A DNA stretch of 5,526 bases, taken from positions 1-5,526 of the forward strand of contig CANQYR010000063.1 in assembly GCA_947628125.1 (NCBI GenBank), in the 5' to 3' direction. The first letter of the stretch is position 1; every line of letters begins with the position of its first letter. Below are positions 1 through 4,868 of this stretch, piece after piece. The translations under genes and the position numbers were made by a program. The DNA comes from an uncultured Bacilli bacterium. Its GTDB lineage: Bacteria; Bacillota_I; Bacilli_A; RF39; UBA660. The notes under the pieces are model-generated. The model saw nothing but the letters and a program-made list of their open reading frames with translations. It was not told the DNA's origin and did no database searches.

Positions 1-51
1 GAAAAAATGCCTATTGTAAAGCAAAAAGAAAAGAAACCGTCAAGAAATTAA
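1..51 (+). CDS. 3' end of an unidentified upstream gene (partial)
   Basis: Frame 1 is open from the window edge to a TAA at 49-51 and reads EKMPIVKQKEKKPSRN. It has seven basic residues in sixteen. The stop lies inside the arm of the hairpin at 39-68, the usual arrangement when a gene ends just before an intrinsic terminator. The tail does not resemble the C-terminus of EF-Tu, whose gene often precedes rpsJ in Bacilli, so the upstream neighbour seems to be something else. A short basic tail like this is common at the cytoplasmic end of membrane proteins, but that is only inference. The stretch is too short to identify and could be non-coding. Confidence 0.4.
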   Translation, partial: EKMPIVKQKEKKPSRN

Positions 52-84
52 TTATTTAATTTCTCGACAGCCCCTTTCTTTTGC
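21..84. terminator. Hairpin terminator, possibly bidirectional, between upstream gene and rpsJ
   Basis: The core stem pairs 43-51 (AGAAATTAA) with 56-64 (TTAATTTCT) around a four-base TTAT loop. After one A.C mismatch, GTC (39-41) pairs with GAC (66-68). An outer A-rich/T-rich stem can form between 21-33 and 74-84, with two single-A bulges. The 3' flank on the + strand is pyrimidine-rich (CCCCTTTCTTTT), not a pure U-run. The - strand flank is also T-rich, so a terminator working in both directions is possible. The stem is AT-rich and therefore modest in strength. It would separate the upstream transcript from the ribosomal-protein operon. Confidence 0.55.
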
Positions 85-105
85 TAAAAATGTGCAAAAA
101 AGTTG

Positions 106-134
106 TTGCAATTCATACAATTTTATAGTAAAAT
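106..134 (+). promoter_or_regulatory. Probable sigma-A type promoter for the S10 operon
   Basis: TTGCAA (106-111) and TAAAAT (129-134) are separated by 17 bases. They match the consensus hexamers at 4 of 6 and 5 of 6 positions. Transcription would begin near 140-144. An alternative -10, TATAGT at 124-129, has only a poor partner (TTGTTG at 103-108, 15-base spacing). The region lies between the terminator and the first gene, where the promoter for a major ribosomal-protein operon is expected. No other plausible promoter is seen in the gaps downstream. The -10 is embedded in an inverted repeat (separate entry). Confidence 0.55.
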
Positions 135-146
135 TGTCTTTGTATG
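114..146. repeat. Nested inverted repeats over the -10 region
   Basis: A perfect 9-bp inverted repeat (ACAATTTTA at 117-125, TAAAATTGT at 129-137) has a three-base centre, TAG. A second perfect pair, CATACAA (114-120) and TTGTATG (140-146), encloses it and shares four bases with the inner left arm. The two therefore cannot form fully at the same time as one cruciform. The inner repeat covers both candidate -10 boxes and lies upstream of the predicted start point, so it would mostly act as DNA, like an operator. AT richness makes chance palindromes more likely, and no regulator is known from this window. Confidence 0.5.
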
Positions 147-267
147 ACGGCAAAGATGCGTGAAGTTGCTGATACACTAGGCGATGTTGTTAAACAAAAA
201 GCTAGTTTTCAGGTAATTTGCGCGGAGCAAGTGTATACGAGATATATGCGAAAGGAGAACATAAAAA
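141..267 (+). promoter_or_regulatory. 5' leader of the S10 operon mRNA with alternative base pairings
   Basis: If transcription starts near 141, rpsJ has an untranslated leader of about 125 bases, long for a low-GC operon. ATACACT (172-178) is exactly complementary to AGTGTAT (230-236), closing a domain of about 65 bases. Competing pairs are ACTAG (176-180) with CTAGT (202-206), TTGCT (166-170) with AGCAA (226-230), and a small hairpin TTGC/GCAA at 218-230. No U-run follows any of these, so attenuation by intrinsic termination is not evident. Ribosomal-protein operons are often controlled by a product binding the leader (L4 in Escherichia coli). Whether that applies here is unknown. The rpsJ Shine-Dalgarno AAAGGAG is at 251-257. 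Confidence 0.4.
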
Positions 268-579
268 ATGTCAAAAGAAAGAATTCGGATCAATTTAAAA
301 GCTTATGATGCGAAAGTACTTGACTTAGCAGCGAGCAAAATAGTGCAAACTGTTAAAAGATTAAAAGGTACAATCTCTGGACCAGTTCCTCTTCCAACTG
401 AAATTGAAAGAGTAACAGTCTTAAGAGCAGTTCACAATTATAAAGACTCTCGTGAACAATTTGAAAGTCGCACTCATAAAAGATTGATTGACATTCTACA
501 ACCTAGTAAAGAAATAATTGATGCTTTAACACATTTAGATCTTCCAAGTGGTGTAGATATTGTAATTAAAACAAAATAA
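268..579 (+). CDS. rpsJ: 30S ribosomal protein S10
   Basis: S10 is a protein of the 30S head and, as NusE, a partner of NusB and NusG in transcription antitermination. The 103-residue product has the usual length. It carries the family core: RINLKAYD near the N-terminus (residues 7-14), GPVPLPTE (38-45), then REQFESRTHKRLIDI (62-76) and DLPSGVDI near the C-terminus. The ATG is preceded by AAAGGAG ten bases upstream, and no upstream in-frame start is better. It is the first gene of the cluster, as in most bacteria, and ends with TAA 17 bases before rplC. Being first and nearest the leader, it would feel any leader-based control most directly. Identification is secure. Confidence 0.98.
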   Translation: MSKERIRINLKAYDAKVLDLAASKIVQTVKRLKGTISGPVPLPTEIERVTVLRAVHNYKDSREQFESRTHKRLIDILQPSKEIIDALTHLDLPSGVDIVIKTK

Positions 580-596
580 GGAAAGGAAAATAAAAA

Positions 597-1397
597 ATGA
601 AAGGAATCTTAGGACGCAAAATAGGCATGACTCAAGTCTTTACTAAAGACGGAAAATTAATTCCCGTTACAGTAATAAGTGTTGAACCTAATGTGGTAAT
701 GCAAATTAAGACTGTAGAAAAAGACGGTTACAATGCCATTCAACTAGGCGTAGTTGAGAAAAAAGAAAAACATGCCAGCAAAGCAAGCGTTGGTCATGCT
801 AAAAAAGCAAATACCACCCCTAAGCGCTTCTTAAAAGAAATTAGAAATGTTGAAACTAATTATTCTCTTGGTGATGTGCTTACGGCTGATATTTTTACAG
901 CAGGAGAAATAGTTGATGTAACAGGAACTAGTAAAGGAAAAGGCTTTACTGGTGTTATTAAAAGACATGGTCAAAGTCGTGGACCTGAAACTCATGGTTC
1001 AAATTATCATAGAAGACCAGGATCAATGGGTACAATGTTACCAAAAAGAGTATTAAAGGGTAAAAAGTTATCTGGCCATATGGGCGTTGATACTGTAACT
1101 ATTCAAAATCTAGAAATAATTGAAGCTAACAAAGATGAAAATTACATTTTAGTAAGTGGTAATGTTCCCGGTGCTAAAAATTCTCTAGTGCTTATTAAAA
1201 GTGCAGTAAAAAATAGCCGTGAAGTAAATGCCAAAGAAATACTTACATATGAAGAAGAAAAAGAAGAAGTTAGTGTAGAAGAAACTAGTGTTGAAGAAAA
1301 AGCTTTAGAAACAAATGCTGAAGAAGTTAGTACTGAGGCAACTGAAGAAAAAACAGAAGAAACTAACACTGAAAAAGCAGAAGAAGCTGCTAATTAA
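597..1397 (+). CDS. rplC: 50S ribosomal protein L3 with a long acidic C-terminal tail
   Basis: L3 binds 23S rRNA near the 3' end and is one of the first proteins in 50S assembly; its central extension reaches toward the peptidyl transferase centre. Residues 1-210 are a complete L3: GILGRKIGMTQVF at residues 3-15, then GTSKGKGFTGV (110-120), the extension around HGSNYHRRPGSMG (133-145), and KGKKLSGHMG (154-163). The total of 266 residues is about 50-60 longer than typical L3. The excess is residues 219-266: 20 glutamates, 4 lysines, no aspartate. The start has AAGGAAAGG upstream, and TAA is followed directly by TAG. C-terminal extensions of L3 are known in Mollicutes; this one is probably disordered (inference). 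Confidence 0.98.
   Translation: MKGILGRKIGMTQVFTKDGKLIPVTVISVEPNVVMQIKTVEKDGYNAIQLGVVEKKEKHASKASVGHAKKANTTPKRFLKEIRNVETNYSLGDVLTADIFTAGEIVDVTGTSKGKGFTGVIKRHGQSRGPETHGSNYHRRPGSMGTMLPKRVLKGKKLSGHMGVDTVTIQNLEIIEANKDENYILVSGNVPGAKNSLVLIKSAVKNSREVNAKEILTYEEEKEEVSVEETSVEEKALETNAEEVSTEATEEKTEETNTEKAEEAAN
1251..1394 (+). other. Acidic low-complexity C-terminal extension of L3
   Basis: Codons 219-266 of rplC encode a tail dominated by EE pairs spaced with V, T, S and A, with net charge near -16. This is unusual for an otherwise strongly basic rRNA-binding protein. Short units recur, such as SVEET followed at once by SVEEK. No hydrophobic core or cysteine is present, so a disordered tail is the simplest reading. 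The reading frame is clean up to the double stop, so it is not a frameshift artefact. Confidence 0.85.
1272..1301 (+). repeat. Imperfect 15-bp tandem duplication in the L3 tail
   Basis: AGTGTAGAAGAAACT (1272-1286) is followed directly by AGTGTTGAAGAAAAA (1287-1301), identical at 12 of 15 positions and in frame. They encode SVEET and SVEEK. A related GAAGAAGTTAGT occurs at both ends of the tail, around 1263 and 1320. The pattern suggests that the acidic tail grew by in-frame duplication. Confidence 0.55.
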
Positions 1398-1418
1398 TAG
1401 AGTCAAGGAGGAAAAAAG

Positions 1419-2048
1419 ATGGCAAAAATTGAACTTAAAAATTTAAAAGCGGAAAAAGTAAAAGACATCACATTAAATGATTCTATTTGGAAAATAGCAG
1501 TTAATGATGATGCTTTGAAAAAAATGATCCGCTTACAATTAGATGCATCCCGTCAAGGGACTCATAAAACTAAAACTCGTAGCGAAGTTTCTGGTGGTGG
1601 TAAAAAGCCATGGAAACAAAAAGAAACTGGCCGAGCTAGACAAGGTAGTACTCGTGCTACTCAGTGGCGTGGCGGCGGCATAGCAGGTGGTGTTAATCCT
1701 CGTGATTATAGTTTTAAAATTAACAAAAAAGAACGCGTTCTTGCTATGAAAAGTGCTTTAGCCTTAAAACTTGCTTCTAAAAAAATTGTTGTATTTGAAA
1801 ATTTAGAATTACCAAGTAGAAAAACTAAAGACTTAAAAGAATTTATTAAAACTAATAAACTAGAAGGTAAAGTATTATTTGTAACTAAAGATGATTGCGA
1901 AAATTTATACTTAGCAAGTCGTAATTTAGGCTACGTATATCACTTGCCAGCTGATGAAATAAATGTTTATGATGTTGTAAATGCTGATATTCTTGTCTTA
2001 GATGAGGCAGCCGTTAAAACAATTGAGGAGGTGATTCTCCATGCGTAA
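1419..2048 (+). CDS. rplD: 50S ribosomal protein L4
   Basis: L4 binds 23S rRNA domain I, and its long loop lines the constriction of the peptide exit tunnel. In some bacteria it also represses its own operon. At 209 residues it is the normal length. The loop spans about residues 56-95: SGGGKKPWKQK, then ETGRARQGS, then QWRGGG. The family normally has GTGRARQGS; here residue 69 is Glu (GAA at 1623-1625), and Thr81 replaces a usual Pro. The C-terminal globular part (INKKER, KSALALK, NADILVLDEAA) is ordinary. The Shine-Dalgarno AAGGAGG (1405-1411) lies seven bases before the ATG. The last codons overlap the rplW start by 8 bases. Confidence 0.98.
   Translation: MAKIELKNLKAEKVKDITLNDSIWKIAVNDDALKKMIRLQLDASRQGTHKTKTRSEVSGGGKKPWKQKETGRARQGSTRATQWRGGGIAGGVNPRDYSFKINKKERVLAMKSALALKLASKKIVVFENLELPSRKTKDLKEFIKTNKLEGKVLFVTKDDCENLYLASRNLGYVYHLPADEINVYDVVNADILVLDEAAVKTIEEVILHA
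2025..2040 (+). promoter_or_regulatory. Extended Shine-Dalgarno of rplW, able to form a small hairpin
   Basis: Within the end of rplD, AGGAGGTGAT (2026-2035) matches ten bases of the complement of the usual 16S rRNA 3' end, immediately before the ATG at 2041. GGAG (2027-2030) can pair with CTCC (2037-2040) across a six-base loop. That would hide part of the site until a ribosome finishing rplD opens it. This supports coupled translation of L4 and L23 and fixes the rplW start. Confidence 0.6.
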
Positions 2049-2313
2049 TAAAGATATAATTATTGCACCTGTTATTACAGAAAAAAGTTATGGAGAACAA
2101 CAAAAAGGCGTTTATACATTTAAAGTTGATAAAAAAGCAACTAAAAATGCTATCAAACGCGAAATTGAAACCCATTTTGGTGTTAAAGTTCTTAAAGTAA
2201 ACACTTTAATTACTAAACCTAAAGATCGTCGCATCGGCAAATATACCGGCAAAACCAAAACCTATAAGAAAGCAATAGTAACCTTAGCTCAAGGTTCATC
2301 TATTGAGATGTAA
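2041..2313 (+). CDS. rplW: 50S ribosomal protein L23
   Basis: L23 sits at the tunnel exit next to L29 and is the docking site for trigger factor and the signal recognition particle. The 90-residue product starts with the typical DIIIAPVITEKS (residues 5-16), followed by YTFKVDKKATKNAIK (25-39) and FGVKVLKVNTL (46-56). The basic RRIGKYTGKTKTYKKAIV (63-80) is the usual C-terminal half. It is a few residues shorter at the C-terminus than common Bacilli versions. The ATG lies inside the end of rplD, in another frame, with a very strong ribosome binding site. Translation is probably coupled to rplD. Confidence 0.97.
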   Translation: MRNKDIIIAPVITEKSYGEQQKGVYTFKVDKKATKNAIKREIETHFGVKVLKVNTLITKPKDRRIGKYTGKTKTYKKAIVTLAQGSSIEM

Positions 2314-2325
2314 GGGGGTATTTAA

Positions 2326-3156
2326 ATGGCAATTAGAAAATTTAAACCAACTACAAATGGTAGAAGAGGAATGTCTACCTTAGTAAATGAAGAAATAACA
2401 ACTAAAAATCCAACCAAGTCTTTACTTAAAAGTAAAACTAAAACTGGTGGCCGTAATAATCAAGGTAAATTAACTGTTCGTCATATTGGTGGCGGAGCTA
2501 AAAGAAAATACCGTGTTATTGACTTTAAAAGAGATAAATATGGCGTTACTGGTAAAGTTGCAACCATCGAATATGATCCAAACCGTAATGCTAATATTGC
2601 CTTAATTAATTACAAAGATGGTGAAAAAAGATACATCATCGCCCCTAAAGGTTTAAAAGTTGGAGCTATAATTGAAAATGGTGAGACCGCTGATATTAAA
2701 GTTGGTAATGCTCTACCACTTAAAAATATTCCTGTCGGTACCATTATTCATAACATTGAATTAAATCCCAAAGCTGGTGCCAGTTTATGCCGTAGTGCCG
2801 GTGCAAGTGCGCAAATCCTTGGCCGTGATGGTAAATATGTATTAGTTCGTTTACAATCTGGTGAAACAAGAAAAATATTAGGCACATGTATGGCAACTAT
2901 CGGTGTTGTTGGTAATGAAGATTTTGAACTTGTAAACATTGGTAAAGCTGGTCGTAAAAGACATATGGGTATTAGACCAACTAACCGTGGTAGTGTTATG
3001 AACCCTAATGACCATCCACATGGTGGTGGTGAAGGACGTGCTCCTGTTGGCCGCAAGAGTCCAATGACACCTTGGGGTAAACCAGCATTAGGATATAAAA
3101 CAAGAAAAAATAAAAAAGCTTCTGACAAGTTAATCGTCAGTAGAAGAAAGAAATAG
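2326..3156 (+). CDS. rplB: 50S ribosomal protein L2
   Basis: L2 is a primary 23S rRNA-binding protein needed for subunit association and for peptidyl transferase activity. The 276 residues match the family length. Visible blocks are the N-terminal KFKPTTNGRRGMS (5-17), GGRNNQGKLTVRHIGGGAKR (41-60), the OB-like and SH3-like core, and the C-terminal NPNDHPHGGGEGRAP (227-240). His230 corresponds to the His implicated in catalysis or assembly in E. coli L2. The tail KSPMTPWGKPALGYKTRK is strongly Bacilli-like. Residue 213 is His in RKRHMGIRP where Bacilli and E. coli usually have Trp. The Shine-Dalgarno is AAGGGGG seven bases upstream. The TAG stop forms part of the next ribosome binding site. 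Confidence 0.99.
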   Translation: MAIRKFKPTTNGRRGMSTLVNEEITTKNPTKSLLKSKTKTGGRNNQGKLTVRHIGGGAKRKYRVIDFKRDKYGVTGKVATIEYDPNRNANIALINYKDGEKRYIIAPKGLKVGAIIENGETADIKVGNALPLKNIPVGTIIHNIELNPKAGASLCRSAGASAQILGRDGKYVLVRLQSGETRKILGTCMATIGVVGNEDFELVNIGKAGRKRHMGIRPTNRGSVMNPNDHPHGGGEGRAPVGRKSPMTPWGKPALGYKTRKNKKASDKLIVSRRKK

Positions 3157-3164
3157 GAGGACAT

Positions 3165-3428
3165 ATGGCAAGAAGTTTAAAAAAAGGACCTTTTGCAGAT
3201 GCTTATTTGCTTAAAAAGGTTGATACATTAAATGAAAATAATAAAAAAGAAGTTATTAAAACCCATTCTCGTCGTTCTACCATTTTTCCTAGTTTTGTTG
3301 GTCATACATTTGCTGTTCATAATGGTAAGGATTTTATACCTGTTTATATTACAGAAGACATGGTTGGCCATAAATTAGGCGAGTTTGCCGCGACACGTAA
3401 ATTTGGCGGCCATGCTGGGTCAAAGTAG
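3165..3428 (+). CDS. rpsS: 30S ribosomal protein S19
   Basis: S19 lies in the 30S head, where it contacts S13 and the A-site region. Signature blocks are RSLKKGPF at the start (3-10), SRRSTIFPSFVGHTFAVHNG (35-54) and EDMVGHKLGEFA (64-75). At 87 residues it is slightly shorter than the usual 90-93, lacking part of the basic C-terminal tail. Two normally near-invariant positions differ: His34 stands where KTWSRRST is usual, and Ala76 where EFAPTR is usual. The ribosome binding site TAGGAGG includes the rplB stop and lies only four bases from the ATG. The gene itself ends in TAG inside the next TAGGAGG. Confidence 0.98.
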   Translation: MARSLKKGPFADAYLLKKVDTLNENNKKEVIKTHSRRSTIFPSFVGHTFAVHNGKDFIPVYITEDMVGHKLGEFAATRKFGGHAGSK

Positions 3429-3437
3429 GAGGTAAAA

Positions 3438-3782
3438 ATGGAAACTTATGCAATACATAAAAATGCAATGATTGCCCCTCGTAAAGCCAGAATGACAATG
3501 GACTTAATAAGAGGCAAAAGCATTAGTGAAGCAAGAAACATATTAAGTACTACTAACACTAAAGCTAGTAGGTTAATATCTAAAGTATTAGAAAGTGCAA
3601 TTGCTAATGCAGTAAATAACTTTAATGCTAATGAACAAGAACTTTTTATATCTACATGTTATATTAACCCAGGTCAAGTTTATAAGCGTATTAAATTTGC
3701 ATCTCGTGGTAATGTAGATCGAAGAGATAAAAGAACAAGTCATATCATCGTTAAAGTAAGTGATGGAAAGGAAGGCAAATAA
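3438..3782 (+). CDS. rplV: 50S ribosomal protein L22
   Basis: L22 contacts all 23S domains, and its long beta-hairpin reaches the exit tunnel constriction opposite L4. The 114-residue product aligns without gaps to E. coli L22 over the first 109 residues: APRKARMTMDLIRGKS (13-28), VLESAIANAVNNF (50-62), KRTSHI (98-103). The hairpin tip is unusual. E. coli and Bacilli have PRAxGRA at 87-93; here residues 87-93 read FASRGNV, keeping only Gly91 of the motif. The start has AGGAGGT five bases upstream. The TAA stop shares its last base with the rpsC ATG, so translation is likely coupled. Confidence 0.97.
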   Translation: METYAIHKNAMIAPRKARMTMDLIRGKSISEARNILSTTNTKASRLISKVLESAIANAVNNFNANEQELFISTCYINPGQVYKRIKFASRGNVDRRDKRTSHIIVKVSDGKEGK

Positions 3783-4465
3783 TGGGACAGAAAGTTAATC
3801 CAATTGGCTATCGTTTAGGAATTAATAAAGATTGGCAATCAAAATGGTATGCTAATAAAAATGAATTTGGTAGCTTTTTAAATAAAGACTTAAAAATTAG
3901 AAAATACCTAAATAGCCATTTAAAAGATGCAGCCGTTTCATCTATTATTATTGAACGTAAGAAAAATCGTTGTGAGATTACAATTAATACAGCTAAACCA
4001 GGCGTTATAATTGGCCGTGGTGGTGAAGATATTGACAAACTTCGTAAAGCTTTATCTAAATTAGTTAACGAAGAAGTTTATGTTTCAATCATTGATGTTA
4101 GTAAAGAAATTGACACTAACGCGAAGTTAGTTGCCGATAATATTGCTATGCAAATATCAAATCGTGCGCCATTTAGAAGTGCTCAAAAAAGAGCTATTAG
4201 AAATGCTATGAAAGCTGGTGCTAAAGGTATTAAAACTTTAGTAAGTGGCCGCTTAGGTGGTGCCGAAATGGCTCGAAGCGAAGGTTATACAGAAGGAACT
4301 GTTCCTTTGCATACCTTAAGAGCTGATATTGATTATGCCATGAGTGAAGCTCAAACAACTTATGGAAAAATTGGGGTTAAAGTTTGGATATATAAAGGCG
4401 AGATTCTTCCTACTAAAAAGAACATAAAGGAGAGTGATTCCAATGTTGATGCCAAAAAGAACTAA
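3782..4465 (+). CDS. rpsC: 30S ribosomal protein S3
   Basis: S3 forms part of the mRNA entry channel and helps unwind incoming mRNA. The 227 residues hold the N-terminal GQKVNPIGYRLGI (2-14), a KH domain with the GRGG loop (78-81, in KPGVIIGRGGEDIDKLR), and the C-terminal domain with AQKRAIRNAMKAGAKGIK (134-151), GRLGGAEMAR (156-165) and EGTVPLHTLRADIDY (171-185). The Arg/Lys cluster in the first of these C-terminal motifs matches the mRNA-helicase residues of E. coli S3. The short polar tail after ILPTKK (208-213) is about ten residues longer than in Bacillus. The ribosome binding site AAAGGAAGG precedes the TAATG overlap with rplV. The last 23 bases overlap rplP. Confidence 0.98.
   Translation: MGQKVNPIGYRLGINKDWQSKWYANKNEFGSFLNKDLKIRKYLNSHLKDAAVSSIIIERKKNRCEITINTAKPGVIIGRGGEDIDKLRKALSKLVNEEVYVSIIDVSKEIDTNAKLVADNIAMQISNRAPFRSAQKRAIRNAMKAGAKGIKTLVSGRLGGAEMARSEGYTEGTVPLHTLRADIDYAMSEAQTTYGKIGVKVWIYKGEILPTKKNIKESDSNVDAKKN
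4426..4442 (+). promoter_or_regulatory. Shine-Dalgarno of rplP inside rpsC
   Basis: AAAGGAG (4426-4432) followed by AGTGATTC lies ten bases before the ATG at 4443. It fixes that codon over the in-frame GTG at 4434, which would leave almost no spacing. GGA (4429-4431) can pair with TCC (4439-4441), extendable by one G.U pair. The GTGATTC element is shared with the rplW and rpmC sites. Confidence 0.6.
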
Positions 4466-4868
4466 ATATCGTAAGCAACATCGTCAATCATACGAAGGCC
4501 ATGCCAAAGGCAATACTACCCTAAGCTTTGGGGAATTTGGCCTAATGGCTAAAGAAGGAAATTACATAAGTGCAAGACAAATCGAAGCTGCTCGTATTGC
4601 TATGACTCGTTACATGAAAAGAGGCGGCAAAGTATTTATCAACATCTTCCCACATATGCCTAGAACTAAAAAGCCTTTAGAAACTCGTCAAGGTAAAGGT
4701 AAAGGTAATGTTGAAGAATGGGTAGCAGTAGTTAAAGAAGGTAAAATCATGTTTGAAATTACTGGTGTAACTGAAGATGTTGCGCGGGAAGCTTTAAGAC
4801 TTGCTTCTCACAAATTATCAATAAAAACTAAATTTGTTAAAAAGGATGGTGATTCTCTTGGAAATTAA
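4443..4868 (+). CDS. rplP: 50S ribosomal protein L16
   Basis: L16 binds near the A-site of the 50S and is needed late in assembly for the peptidyl transferase region. With the ATG at 4443 the protein has 141 residues and the classic start MLMPKRTKYRK. Next come SFGEFGLMA (28-36), RQIEAARIAMTRYMKRGGKV (45-64), FPHMPRTKKPLE (69-80), RQGKGKGN (82-89) and EEWVAVVKEGKIMFEI (91-106). Oddities are Phe65 where Trp is typical (GKVWI), Tyr41 where Bacilli have Trp, and Gln83 in the RMGKGKG loop that points toward the A-site tRNA. The gene overlaps rpsC by 23 bases in a different frame and overlaps rpmC by 11 bases. Confidence 0.98.
   Translation: MLMPKRTKYRKQHRQSYEGHAKGNTTLSFGEFGLMAKEGNYISARQIEAARIAMTRYMKRGGKVFINIFPHMPRTKKPLETRQGKGKGNVEEWVAVVKEGKIMFEITGVTEDVAREALRLASHKLSIKTKFVKKDGDSLGN
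4840..4857 (+). promoter_or_regulatory. Shine-Dalgarno of rpmC, deciding a TTG start
   Basis: AAAAGGA (4840-4846) followed by TGGTGATTCTC leads directly to the TTG at 4858. The arrangement copies the rplW site, where the same GGTGATTCTC is followed by CATG. This supports TTG 4858. The upstream ATG at 4846 and TTG at 4834 lack a properly spaced site. Confidence 0.6.

Noticed and set aside
124..129. TATAGT as the -10 box
   Set aside because: Its best -35 partner, TTGTTG at 103-108, is a 3 of 6 match with a 15-base spacer. TTGCAA with TAAAAT at 17 bases is the better pair, though both lie in the same promoter region.
1142..1369. Serine-rich open frame on the - strand
   Set aside because: It is the antisense of the repetitive glutamate codons of the L3 tail (GAA/GAG read backwards as Ser/Phe codons). 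It has no ribosome binding site and resembles no protein family.
2748..3164. 138-codon open frame on the - strand opposite rplB
   Set aside because: Shadow of the strongly conserved rplB coding frame. The composition is erratic and nothing suggests a separate gene.
3808..4038. 76-codon open frame on the - strand opposite rpsC
   Set aside because: Shadow of rpsC without start signals or recognisable motifs.
4434..4442. GTG start for rplP three codons upstream
   Set aside because: It overlaps the Shine-Dalgarno region, and the family almost always begins MLxPKR, which matches the ATG at 4443.
4834..4857. Longer rpmC beginning at TTG 4834 or ATG 4846
   Set aside because: The extra residues are not found in L29, and neither start has a correctly spaced ribosome binding site; TTG 4858 has both.
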